This document shows positions 36,785 to 48,800 of a stretch of 64,000 bases of DNA, piece after piece. The translations under genes and the position numbers were made by a program. Positions within the stretch are counted from its first letter, which is position 1. Each line of letters starts with the position of its first letter. Location: contig NC_089279.1 of the NCBI RefSeq assembly GCF_963678975.1, forward strand, positions 24,352,004 through 24,416,003. The letters run 5' to 3'. The DNA comes from Dysidea avara (Eukaryota > Porifera > Demospongiae > Dictyoceratida > Dysideidae). A model generated the notes under the pieces. It searched no databases and was not told where the DNA came from. It saw nothing but the letters and a program-made list of their open reading frames with translations.

Positions 36785-37435
36785 TCCATTATAGAATTAT
36801 ATTACATTGCAAGTTATTCTGTAGGGAGTTCAGCTACAAAGAAACCATTCTGTAGAGAGTTCAGCTACAAACAAATCACCCTGTAGAGTGTTCAGCTAGA
36901 TAAAAGTCACTGTATACAGAGAGATCAGGTCACCCTATAGAGAGATCAGCTAGAAGAAGTCACCTTGTAGAGAGTTCAGCTACAAAGAACACACTCTGTA
37001 GAGAGTTCAGCTAGAAACAAGTCACCCTGTAGAGATTTCAGTTACAAACAGATCATCCTGTAGATAGTCCAGCTAGATACAAGTCACATTGTAGAGAGAT
37101 CAGCTAGAGGAAGTCATCTTGTAGAGAGATAAGCTAAAACAAGTCACCTTGTAGAGAGTTCAGCTCCAAAGAACCCACTCTGTAGAAAGTTCATGGTACA
37201 AACAAGTTACCCTATATAGAGATTAGCTAGAAAGAAGCCTGTAGAAAGCTCGGCTACAATCAAATTATCTTGCAGAGAGTTCAGTTACAAACAAACCACT
37301 TTATAGAGAGATGAACTAGAAACAAGTCACCTTGTAGAGAGGTCAGCTACAAAGAAACCATCCTGTAGTTCAGCTACATTTCAAGTCACCCAGTAGAGAG
37401 ATCAGGTGCAAAGAAATTATCCTGTGGGGAATAAT
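36785..37435. repeat. Approximately 31-bp minisatellite (GTAGAGAGTTCAGCTACAAA)
   Basis: About twenty diverged copies of a unit with CCTGTAGAGAGTTCAGCTAC then AAACAAGTCAC. Unit length varies slightly through small indels. It has no coding signal. Confidence 0.85.
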
Positions 37436-37635
37436 TGACATTTAATAAATATATGTATATAATTTGTATAATTACTATATAATAGAATCAAAATTAGTTG
37501 AAGTATTAAAAATCGTCTTTAAGTTCTTTTCTTCTTCCTGTGGTAAATAAAAAAAAAACAGATGGGTTAAGAAAGCCCCAAAGCCAGCTATAGGCCGGCT
37601 TTGCAATATACAAATACAAAAAGAAGTGATATCTT

Positions 37636-37959
37636 ATCAAAAACAGCCAAGCTGTAAAAAAAGGTGCGGCCCCTAAAAAGGCCATGGTGAAAAACATGTG
37701 AAATCCAAGGTGGCGGCCAAGAAATGGCTGTGATGGTAGGTTAATGGCAAAAATTTTAATTATGACAATTCAGGTGAATTTGGTGCCAAATCCTAGTGGA
37801 GGAGGCAACGCAAATTCACCTGAATTGTCGTAATTAAAATTTTTGCCATTAACCTACCATCACAGCCATTTCTTGGCTGCCACCTTGGATTTCACATCTT
37901 TTTTCACCATGGCCTTTTTAGGGGCCGCACCTTTTTTTTACAGCTTGGCTGTTTTTGAT
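37636..37959. mobile_element. Foldback element, about 324 bp, arms of about 140 bp
   Basis: Left arm ATCAAAAACAGCCAAGCTGT through AAGGTGCGGCCCCTAAAAAG and GAAATGGCTGTGATGGTAGG, mirrored exactly in the right arm. A short loop contains TGGTGCCAAATCCTAGTGG. A half-copy is at 11815-11950. Hairpin-forming and noncoding. Confidence 0.85.
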
Positions 37960-38409
37960 TAGATTATATGTACATAATAATTACAAGGGGTCAGGAGTCT
38001 AGTTTCAGGGTTACCAAGTTATCATAAAAGTAATAATAGCTAACTGGAGCCCTGGAAAGATAATTGTAGCTACTTGTACGACTAAATAATTATATCAACA
38101 GTTCAACAGATCGACTACATCCCATGATGCAAGCATTTATTATCCTGTATGAATAGGAGATGGCAACACGAGCTGCCTACTGAAATATACAATGTATTGT
38201 ACTCTTCGGTAGATGGCACACATTGCTAAGTCTTGTAACGGTCACTGGTGCTGTATTAGAAAAGAGCCAAATTAATATCTTTACTATAAAACAGTTTGTC
38301 AACAGTTGAACATTAGCTATATGAGTTCTCATGTTGTGCCTTAATAAGATTTCACCCCTTGAAAAGACATTACATAAAAAAACTTGTAGTTGTCAAAATT
38401 TTGACTGAG

Positions 38410-39060
38410 TAGCTAATGAATAAGTAAAAGCATAGTATGGTACATATTTATTCTGTTTCTAACATCCTAGAGAAAACCATCTCAGCCAAATCACCTCTAA
38501 TGATGACATTTATTGACCTTCAAAATGCATTTGGATCCATTCCTCACCAATACATATTTTATATGCTAGAGAAAATACAGGTGCCTTCTACTGCCTTCCT
38601 GTTTTGTTCATTTACACCTCTCTGCTGTTATCAAATGTCATCAAATTGACATCAATGGACAATCCCTATTCCAGAGTTTTCGTGACACCATGTCTCCAAT
38701 AATGATTATTTTGACTTACGTTTAACCCCTGCTAAATTTAGCAGAATAACTAAACAAAGGCTCCAGTTTTTTGTTATCAGCTAACAATTCCTATAACTCT
38801 GCCAAGCTCCCTCCTGTTGGGATACGTATATGTTTACATCAAGTGGTTGGAACCAGATGATGAACCTCCAGGATGGTACAGTACAAGGCTAAGTTTCATG
38901 ATTATAATCTGGATGGCTCATGCAAAGTGGTTTAGGATGAGTCATCTTGTAATGTTGTTTGTGAATCTCTTTTGTTTGAAACTGTTGAGTGGCTTCCCTG
39001 TTATAAGCACTTGCCCAAATTTATATCACCCGGACCAGATGTCATTTTTATAGAATGTTT
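38410..39060 (+). pseudogene. Decayed non-LTR reverse transcriptase with a following WLEPDDEPPGWY segment
   Basis: Residues LMMTFIDLQNAFGSIPHQYI match the reverse-transcriptase motif with the first catalytic Asp (FxDLxxAFGSVPH) of LINE-type polymerases. After a frameshift the text resumes as DINGQSLFQSFRDTMSPI, matching the next motif. Further on, in another frame, KWLEPDDEPPGWY is clear, then frames shift several times. Multiple frameshifts make it nonfunctional. Decayed coding probably continues to about 39600. Confidence 0.75.
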
Positions 39061-39675
39061 CATTTGATACACTTCCAACTCTGCTGAATTTGCATCACTG
39101 GTGCATACAAATAGCAATTTGTCCTCTTTGTCAGCCACCACATCCTACAGTGCCTGCCACCATGGTTTCCCAGTTGCCTTGCTGATAGGTATATATACCT
39201 ATTGCTGTTATCCTGTACTGCTATTCCTCACACAACTGAACTTCAAACTTGCATCCATGGTCTCAAAGTGTTTGCTGATTTGGATGGCCAGCGTACATCA
39301 AATTCTCCTCCCTCCACTCCACCAGCTCCTCTAGTATGTACATATTGACCAGACATTGCATCGGAGCTAATCTGCCCATTCAATTCACATGACAATCTTG
39401 TGGCTGTGTGAAACTGCAAAGCAGTTAAATCAGAGCAAATACAGTAGTTGTAACTTTTTGGGTTTGTCCTGTCCTGTTTGGGTTTGCTTGTCCTCACAAT
39501 CAAGATCAGCTGCCTCGGGCACTATCTTAAATAAGAGCATCACTACTACACAGAAGGTTATGAACCAATTGCAATCATTCTCTCATTGCCCATAAAGCTT
39601 AGCAGCAATTTCCATCGAATTAATTAATTTTTGTACTTGCATTATTTTTGTATATTTCCTTGCCATGCCTGCTTT

Positions 39676-40075
39676 CTGGCCTGAGTCAAATATGCTCAAA
39701 ATTTTGCTAAAAATGCTTCCAGGAATTACCAAAAATTTTCACCCAATATGCTCTTTCAGTGTTCCTATTATGCTTGCATTATGCTCCTAAGTTAGTAACA
39801 TTTGCCACAATTATCTTGGAACATATTAATCAGTGAATGCTCTATTAGAGTATTTCACTATACAGTAACTGTTCTATTAGAGAGTATTGATCTAAAGAGC
39901 TATGTACAATGCATTTATGCACTTTGCAGTTTCCACTGACTGCTCTATTGGGGAGTATCAATCTATTTTCATGGAATTAAGCTCCATATAGTTTGAAATA
40001 TCCACCTATTATGCTAGCATTGTGCTGGCATAGTACTCCAGAGCCTATTATGCTGGCATATTTGACACAGGCGTA
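39676..40075. mobile_element. Second copy of the AGCATAATA MITE (inverted relative to 12099-12500)
   Basis: Begins CTGGCCTGAGTCAAATATGC and ends TGCTGGCATATTTGACACAG GCG. It aligns along its length with the complement of 12099-12500, including GTGCTCTATTAGAGTATTTC-like motifs in the centre. Confidence 0.7.
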
Positions 40076-40079
40076 GTGA

Positions 40080-41588
40080 TTTGATTTTTACCTCATATGA
40101 AGTTGCATGTGACGGAAGTTTGTATATTTATTATTAATCACTTCATTGATGGCTTTGTTACTGGAATTATCCCCTCAACTTTAGTCTCTTTAATAATCAG
40201 TATTAGTTTGTCAACATCCACCTTTTTTCACTGTATTAAAAGGTATTGTCACTCCTGGACTAGGCTAGAAAAGACTGTACAAACAGTTTTAACCATAAAA
40301 ATTGACGATGCATTTAAATTGTAATTAAATACTAGCCACTTGCAAACTAGCTAGTTATTAGTCTTTGTTTAATTGACTTGTTTGTTTTGTATGTGTAGGT
40401 ATCTATTTGTATGTTGCAATTGTCTCTATAATATCTATAATCCAGGCATCAAGTGTTAATCACAGTGTTTTCCACATTTTGTACTTTTGTAGATAAACTA
40501 CAAGAAGCCTATCACACTGTTACAAATAGGGAGTATCCCAGACACCTTTAGAGGTGTTCTAACTGCGGTTTAAATTAAACTCCTTTGAAAGGTCACTGCT
40601 TGAAGTTTCTTAGTTTAATAGAATGATATATCCCCAGTATAAGGAACAGTTCATAGTTTACTCTTTTAGTAGTTTTTTGGTAAACCCACATTCACTGATG
40701 TTTTACTGAAAGTTTAAACTTAGTGAAATAATATGTTCCGTACTATACTGATATTTTACTATCAGTATAAAGTATAACTGCATGGGTATAGTTACAGTAA
40801 AACAGTGCAGTATACAAAGAATCTTTAAACAGCGGGTGTCATAGTACTCCCTATGGGTGTTCTACTGGAAATGTGTTGTAATACTGGTGTTCTAGACTAC
40901 TTAAAAGGTGTCATGGTACACTTTAATAGTGTTCTAGTCCACTCCAGGGTAGCATTTTGTTGAAAAGAAATTCACGTTTTCTTTATAGGTTCAAGTTAAA
41001 GCATCACCTACATTTTGATTTCTATTTACACTCAGCTAGTGATTACCAATGATAAAGCATATCAGCAGTCAAAGCCCTATCAATAACTCTTTGACACATT
41101 ATACTCACCACACAATTGTCTCTAACTTACCGTTTGCAAAATGTACTTATCTAATTTTCATCCAATTGTGGGTTTTGGTATCAAATAGTACGGTAGTTTG
41201 TGCCTGAGTTCTTGTCCCAGCTGAGACAACTTTTTTCACTTTCTTAGGTTTTTTGTCTAAGTTTTTATAATGCACATGACTACCAGCACTATATAGCCCG
41301 CCAATAGAAATATGTGAAGCTTGATCAAGTACAGTAATACTGCAGTGCTGTAGCTTTGTTAGCTTTATAGATGCTTAAATTTCACTAGTGTTATTGTTTC
41401 AACTGCAAAAGAAGTATATCAACCCAAGTATCTAGTTTGTAAGTTAACTACAACTGAAACTATACATTCAACTAAAAAGTTATTTTCAGCTGAATAGCCT
41501 TTCAAGAAGAATTGATGCCATATGATTCAAGGCACATAAAAGGTTAACTTTTGCATGGCAGGATGTTTGGCGCAATGGTGACATAGCA
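40080..41588. other. Gene-free stretch, possible foldback at 40528-40855
   Basis: TAGGGAGTA near 40527 and TACTCCCTA near 40846 are inverted, and GACACCTTTAGAGGTGTTCT-type text recurs near both ends, so a MITE is possible. No target duplication found. Otherwise no feature. Confidence 0.35.
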
Positions 41589-42330
41589 GTGCACAGCAGG
41601 CTTATTGTAATTACCCACTGAAAATGATCGGTACAATTACAATTACTTTTTGAAATGATTACAATTAAAATTACTTCAGTTTGTAATGATTAATAACTAC
41701 AATTACTTTTCAATTACTACTGTACACTGGGGTACAACAATAACTTACAATTCTCCAGCATCAATCTTAAATTGTTCAAACTTTTTTGGTTATAGTCTAC
41801 ATCTATTTGGTCTGAGAACATTGCCACTATGGCTGAATACACACTCAAATGGTACAGAATTAATGTTGCTGGAACTCCCAGCTATTCTTTGCTATTGTAT
41901 TTAAATGGGGTATTTATTTGCTTTTATCTTCCAAAATTTTAAAGGGCTTTCATCCTTTGTAAACTCTGTGTCATCTAGATACATTTAAATTCTTCCTCTG
42001 CTATTGAACATTATGTACCCCATGGGTATCCCATACTGTACATAAAATGTTTAACTATGTGGTCAACAAATACACATCTATAATTTCAATAATTTACTGC
42101 AGCTGCATGGGCCACTTGTCATACACATGGGATTGTGTACATATTATATAGTCAAGTTATGGAGTAGTACTTTTATATAGCATATAACTTTGATTCCTTA
42201 TACAGTTAATTACATAATGATTATTGACTGGACAGCTAATTACAATTACAATTACAATTACTTGAAAATTGCTAATGATTAGTAATTAATTACAAATACG
42301 ATTACAATTACAACAAGCCTGGTGCACAGG
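41589..42330. mobile_element. hAT-type nonautonomous element, 726 bp, target duplication GTGCACAG
   Basis: The element 41597-42322 begins CAGGCTTATTGTAATTAC and ends TACAACAAGCCTG. It is flanked by GTGCACAG on both sides (41589-41596 and 42323-42330). AATTACAATTAC repeats crowd both ends, typical subterminal motifs. A 72-codon ORF in the middle (LFGLRTLPLWLNTHSNG) may be a transposase scrap but is not recognisable with confidence. Confidence 0.9.
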
Positions 42331-42334
42331 TAAA

Positions 42335-44690
42335 GAAGAACAGTCTTTGTTCTGTATAGTTTAGAAGAATGTTCTATTAGAGTATGGGTGACTGTTTTAT
42401 TAGAGTAATTTGAACTTTAGCAGCTCTAAGTGGTTATAATATATCTCTGAAATATAACTTTTATCTCTCTTGTTGATTCCTAGAAGAAATTAGCTTTTCC
42501 CCTCTTGTTCCTTCCATGCTCATGTATGCTTAAGATACAATTGCACCTGTATTGTAACTTCCACTGACTCTATAGCTAGCAGATAGTAAAAATTTGGGGG
42601 GTGCACCCCTAAATCTGCCCTTGATACATTCTAATAAAGCAACCAAGCACCTTCCACAGATCTAGACTTACTTAATTTTCAATTGAGTGCATAAACCAAC
42701 TTTGCAAATTGTGCAACCTGTATAACTGTAACTGCTATTACTGGGTTTTAGAACTAAAAAAAAATTGTTATAATGACACCTTTTAGTAAGTTACTGTATA
42801 ACATACAACAACATGATGAAATAAAGAGGGGAAAATTTGAGCAGTGCATAATAGGTGAAAAAGCATTAATACTTTAATAGGCTGGTCAAGTCCCTACATA
42901 GGTATCATAAAATATTAGGTTTTTCATACAGAAGCATCATGCTACATGCATGTGTAGCTATATGCAGTATACTGTTCTGTATATAGCTAGCTGCTGCTGC
43001 ATGACTTACCATAGTCAGTTCATGTTCACCTGAGCCCCTACCAAAACAGTGGTTAAATCAAAGAGGTGAACATATGCTCACTCCAAATGATTTTGTACTG
43101 GAACAAGCATGTTATAAACATGGTTGCATGCTTGAATCATACATTATAAAGGACTGTATGCCTGAAGCATCCAAACTAAATCTATGGGATAGTTTAACAA
43201 CATCATAATCACTATAATTTTATTATAGCTTGTTCTTGCTTGTATCAAAGTACTGCTTTGATAAAAACTTTCTGCATTTAGGGATTCACTAGTGCTTTGG
43301 GCAGCCGGCTCTCATTGACAAGAAACAAGGGCTCAGGTGAAGGAAAACAGACTATAAATAGTAGTTAATAAAAAGTAAAAATTAAATTCACCTGTCTGCA
43401 TTGCTGTTTCGATTATGTGGCCTAACTTTGATTTGTAATTTAGTGGCACTAACAGAAAGGTTCCTTCAACTCACTGCTGAAATACTTCTAACGTTGGTCC
43501 ACTGCACTTTTTTGATGACAGTCCATGCCAAATGTACATGTGTTGTGGTTCAATGCACAAGCACCTCTTCACCAATCACATAAGATTTATACATGTTGAA
43601 TGACCACACAGCAGAAATATCTGAACAGTGCTAGGTATTTTGATTAACAAATCTTAATCTTGCAATTGGCCACCACACTTATCCACCGTGTGTAGCAACA
43701 AAACTCTAAAAAAATACAACCTCAGTAATTGCTCAAGAGAAGTCAAGGAAGCTGCATACCTTACAATGGTTTGACCAAAAATGGAATATGTATCAGCTAT
43801 GTGCACTCCCATACTACAATAAAGGCATTCAACAACTAGAAAGGTATGTACAGCTTGATGGATGTATAATGACTACAGTAGATTTAGCTTGGTTTTGGCA
43901 ATGTTAAGTCAATTAACCTAGACTTATCATGAGATATCCAGACTACATATTCTACACAAGGCACTGTATCATCAACTTGCAATCTCCATCCCATCATAGT
44001 ATTCACCAACAATGAGACTATATCTATCACCCATTACACTTCATTATACTGTTTCATCTACAAGGTCATAATGTTCAAGTGGCCATTTTTTGATTGATTG
44101 ATTCACTATTAAACAATCGGCTGTATCTGTTACTCCTTGTTAGAGTGCAAAAACAAAAATAAACAGAACAATACCAGTACAATAACAATAGCAACACAAC
44201 GATACAAAAACAACACAGTAAATTGGTTTGATTCAGAATATCTGGTAACAAATTCCACCAATGTTTATTGTTTACTAATGAGGTGGACCAGTCACTTCTG
44301 GGGCAGTATATACTGCAGCAAATGGACCTGGACAGGGCCACATGTGACAGTTTTGCAGCAAAACTGTCACATTTGGCCCTGTCTAGGCCCATTGCACATT
44401 GGCAGTAATGGATGATAGGCTTTGGCCTGATGCTGTTTAAGTAGACAAGTATAATCTCTGTGCAAAATTATTATTAATCTATTTATTTCAACGTACACTA
44501 CATAGCTGTATTTGATTACCTAAAATTGTTTTTTAATTGGGACTGCACGCATTCGTAGGCTGCGTGCTTTTCTGGCAATAATTATTGCACAGTATTAAGT
44601 AGCTGTGTATAATTAGTACCAATACCAATTCGGTACAAAGATAATGCAAAATAAAATACATTAACTTATATATGCCATAAAATATTAATT
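42335..44690. other. Gene-free stretch 3' of gene B
   Basis: A hairpin lies at about 44329-44388 (GACAGGGCCACATGTGACAG against CTGTCACATTTGGCCCTGTC). ORFs of 92-105 codons on both strands across it are not supported by motifs. No other features. Confidence 0.4.
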
Positions 44691-44741
44691 TTTTTTAACA
44701 TTCACAACAGAGAGCACTGTGTACTACATACTTTTCTAAAA

Positions 44742-45856
44742 TTAGTGTCTAGCAGCAGCAATCTCATCCAACCGTACAAGAACATCATACATTGTTGGTC
44801 TGTCACTTGAATGTTGGTTGGTACAACTGGTGACCAGTTGATAATACTGTGGAAATTTCTGTTGGACTCGTGTTTTAAGGGTGTCCACTTTTTCAATGTA
44901 TGGAAAAGTATTTGTGAGGGCTTCAATGATAAGGATGCCAAAACTGTGTACATCCATCTTAGTGGTATGCTTTTTAGGTTCAAGTGCTTCAGGAGCTGCA
45001 TATGCTATTGTACCAGGAAGAGGAGTTTTAGTTTGTTGTTGTATCTTAGCAGTACCCAAGTCTCCCAGTTTGGCCAGCCACTCACCATTGTAGAGTACCT
45101 TCAGTAACACATTGGCACTACTCACATCACGATGGATTACCGGATCTGGTCTGGTGTGTAAGAAATGAAGTGCCATGGTTATATCATGAAGAATTTTATG
45201 TGCCTGAGTACAAGTAATACTGCTTTTGGCATACGCAACCTTCATGTTGAGGTCCATTATTTCCATTAAAAGTACAGGTTGGCCACTCAAAGTAGCTCCA
45301 AGGAAAGTTACAATATTCTGATGCTGACAGCTGAGGGCTATATCCATCTCACGTTGAAACATTTCCCTTGTTTCAGAGGATGCAATAGCATCATGAAGAC
45401 GTTTAGCAGCAACAGTGATCCCTCGGAATGTAGCCTCATGGACAGTAGCATAAGCTCCTCTACCAATTTCTTTCCCAATCACAAACTGATCATGTGAGAC
45501 CACCCATAGTCTACTGGAACTCATCATTGACTGCAGACCTAATAGTTGTTGCTGATTAACAGTTAGCTGGTTCTGAAGATAAACAACACGTGCGTTTAAC
45601 TGGTTATTATTTCTCTGAACATCTAACAGCTGATTCTGTAAAAGGTTGTTGTTATTCTGCAGCAACCGGATACTTTCTTCTGTTTTCACCATAAAATTAT
45701 TCATTTGTTGCTCAAATGATCCACTCTTATCATCTAAATTTTGATGTACCCTTTCCACAAAAACACTATCAAATGTTGGCTGGCTGGCACTCACATCACT
45801 GCCTATAGTTTGGAGGTCATCACAATGAAATTGTTCACTGGAAAAACTTTGGGGTG
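44742..45856 (-). CDS. Gene B exon 5: coiled coil and TKL-type kinase domain
   Basis: In 815-residue numbering: glycine loop IGRGAYATV at about 575-583, VAAKR with Lys 596, C-helix Glu 614 (FQREMDI), HRD Asp 688 and Asn 693 (HRDVSSANVLL), GDLG Asp 710, APE 732-734, KMDVHSFG, and Arg 797 in SSDRPTMYDV. All residues needed for catalysis are present except that DFG is DLG and the Lys of HRDxK is Ser. A long heptad-rich stretch with many Asn/Gln precedes the kinase. Acceptor TTCTTAATAG, phase 1. Confidence 0.9.
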
Positions 45857-48800
45857 CTATTAAGAAGACAAGCAATTATGTAAAGAAATCTCATAATTTC
45901 AGCAATAAGTACAATTAACCCTTTATTACCAAAGCTACTTACATGACTTTGAATTTATTTCAAACTTTGAAAAATTCAACAATAATTTTGTTTACAAGAA
46001 ACAAACTAATCAACTACAGTAATAGGAGCATATCATATAATGTAACCTCTGCCTTCAAAGGACTAGTTTTACAGTTGTGCATGTTGTTGCTAAAAAGGAC
46101 AGAAGCTTATGATTTTGAATTATTATAAAATTTTTACATTGGATTTCCATGGGACACAACACAAACACATGCTGTCTAGCATGCCACTCACTATCACTAA
46201 ATCGTTTGTCAGGATATAGCTCCATCAGTGGCAAGAGTAATCCCTGATGACTTTCTTGTTGCCAGCTTTTACCATGGTGGCTAAAATCTTCGAACGGTCG
46301 TTCCTAATACAAAATTGGTGGAATTATACATACACTATTTTATGCACTTCCACAAACAACATTTAGCTACACATGTAAGAAACATGGAGTGAATGATTTA
46401 CTGCTACAGCAAAACATTACCATTTCTACACGTGCCATAGCAGAAGAATTACTGGGAGTATGTCCAATCCATTTGATCACCCCATAGTGAGGAGGGGTAC
46501 CAAACTGCACCATGGAACCCACTTGCAAATCATCTGGCCTATTTTTTGGCAATTCTTTAGCAGGAATGTTAAAAGCATTTGGTGATTGAACATCATACTT
46601 TGAATTAACAACAAGAGTTGTTTCTTCTTCGCTCTTCTGGCGACCAGCAGCTTCTAGCAACTCCCTTTGTTTATCCCTATCCAACATTAACATATCCATT
46701 CCCAATGAGTCTTCTATTCCTAGTTCTTCCTTAGCTTGCTGCAAATGCTCTGATAATCCTGACTCCTTTTCATACCGTTGAAGTACAGTTTGTTGTTTAG
46801 CTAGAGCCTCCATGTCAGTGATCCCAGCTGCTTTGATGTTTTTAATGTCAGCATAACTCAGTGTTAGATCTGTTTTCCTTGGGGAATAACTCTTGCTGTC
46901 TAATGATTCTGTACGTCGATATTCGCTTCTTGCTGAAGCTAACTTGTATTGTGTTGGATTGTTAGACTTCCAAGTGGTACTGAAATCATCCTATATAATA
47001 AAGTACAAAAGTATAACATGATTGTACGAATATAGAAAATGGATTATAGTTGAAATTAGGACTAAATATATTGTCCGGATATCCAGATAACAATTTACTA
47101 TACAGATGGTATTTGAGACCATCATAATAGTTCTTTTCATTGATATTATAGCTTCCACATTTAACATTACTCCTCATATGAATGTTTTCTATTGTAAAAT
47201 ACTAGTAAAACAAGCTTAAATAAAATGAAATGTACAATGTTTTATAGTAAGTGATGATGTCACTATCCGTAGGATATCCAGAGACATTTCTTCAGGACAA
47301 CCAGATAGCAAATTAAAATTTCTAACCTTTAAATGCATAAATTACACAGTCCAAGACTTTGAATGAAGAATACTTGTTACTAAAACTCAATCACTACCTT
47401 TTCAATATTTTATGGATACTTTTGGACCGTCACCAATGTTTTTGCTTGTATTTTCATAGATACATTAAGCCACTTTGACATAGTAGGGTATTTGGATTGA
47501 GTGGAATGTAATGGTGGAATGGACTAGAATGGTGGAATGGAATGGTGGAATGGAATAGTGGACTGGAATGGAATGGTAATTTCACTTAGAGATCACCTCT
47601 TTATAAGATCACCTTCTAACAAAGACCACCTCTTTATAAAGACCGTTTCACTTTAATGTTTAAATAGAGTGATATCAGGGGCGGATCCAGGAGCTGGCAA
47701 GGGGAGGGGCACAAACAGGCTAAGTTGTAAATGGTTGGGGAGTCAGATTCTCTTGTTAGCTGCTGCATTTTTGAAGCAGCAAATACCGTATAGCGGGTTT
47801 TATCTGCGAGGTCCTAATTTGTGCAAATTATGCGAGAAGCTACAGGCTCGCAGAATTTAATTCTACAGCCTCTTATGCTTTCGTTTTTATTAAGTCAGTG
47901 AAATCTCCACGTGTTGCAGTGTGAACTGTTGACCTATGTCTCTTTTTAAGTACTTCAAAAGAGTGGACATTTCAGCCTCGCTGCCTGATCCGAAAGGTTC
48001 TTTGTCAGATCACTTACCTACAGCGTCAATTGCAGAAGCAAACAGAGAGGTTTTGAAAGCAGCAGTTGAAGCTAAGGAGCCGCGAAATAAGGGCCCATAC
48101 ATAAAAGTCACTCCAGAATGCAAAGCACAGGTTGCCAAGTTTGCTTCTATTAATGGAAATAGCGTCATTACCAGGAAGTACACTAAAATTTTAGGCAAGA
48201 AGTTGAACGAGAGCACTGTTCGTTTATGGGTAAAGAATTACAAGCTCGAATTAGAGCACAAGAGAAAGGCTGGTGATATTGAGCCAGACGTGCAAGTTCT
48301 GCCAACAGCGAAAAGAGGGCGTCCATTTTTACTTGGAGAGAAGCTGGATGGGAAAACTCAAGCGTACATACGAGCTGTTCGTGAGGCTAGTAGTATGATT
48401 ACAACAGGCATAACAATTGCAGCTGGTAAGGCTATTGTCCGTAAGTTTAACCCGACTTTATTTGATGAAACGAATGGCCCTGCTTTAGAGTTGACATCTA
48501 ACTGGGCTAAATCGCTTTTATACAGAATGGGTTTTGCCAAATGAAAAGGGTGCTCTACCAAGAAGCTAATGGTTCATAATTTTGAGGAGCTAAAAGAGCA
48601 ATGTCTCAACGATATTGTTACTGTGGCCAATATGGAGGATATCCCAGATGATTTGATACTGAATTGGGACCACACAGCTATAAACATTGTGCCTGTGTCT
48701 TCGTGGACGATGAACCAGAAAGGAGAAAAGCGAGTTGAAATAGTTGGCTTGGATGATAAACGGCAGATCACTGTCATCATTTGTGGAGCACTAAGTGGTG

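Noticed and set aside
44075..44415. ORFs of 92 and 105 codons on opposite strands
   Set aside because: They overlap a hairpin and lack motifs; composition is not protein-like.
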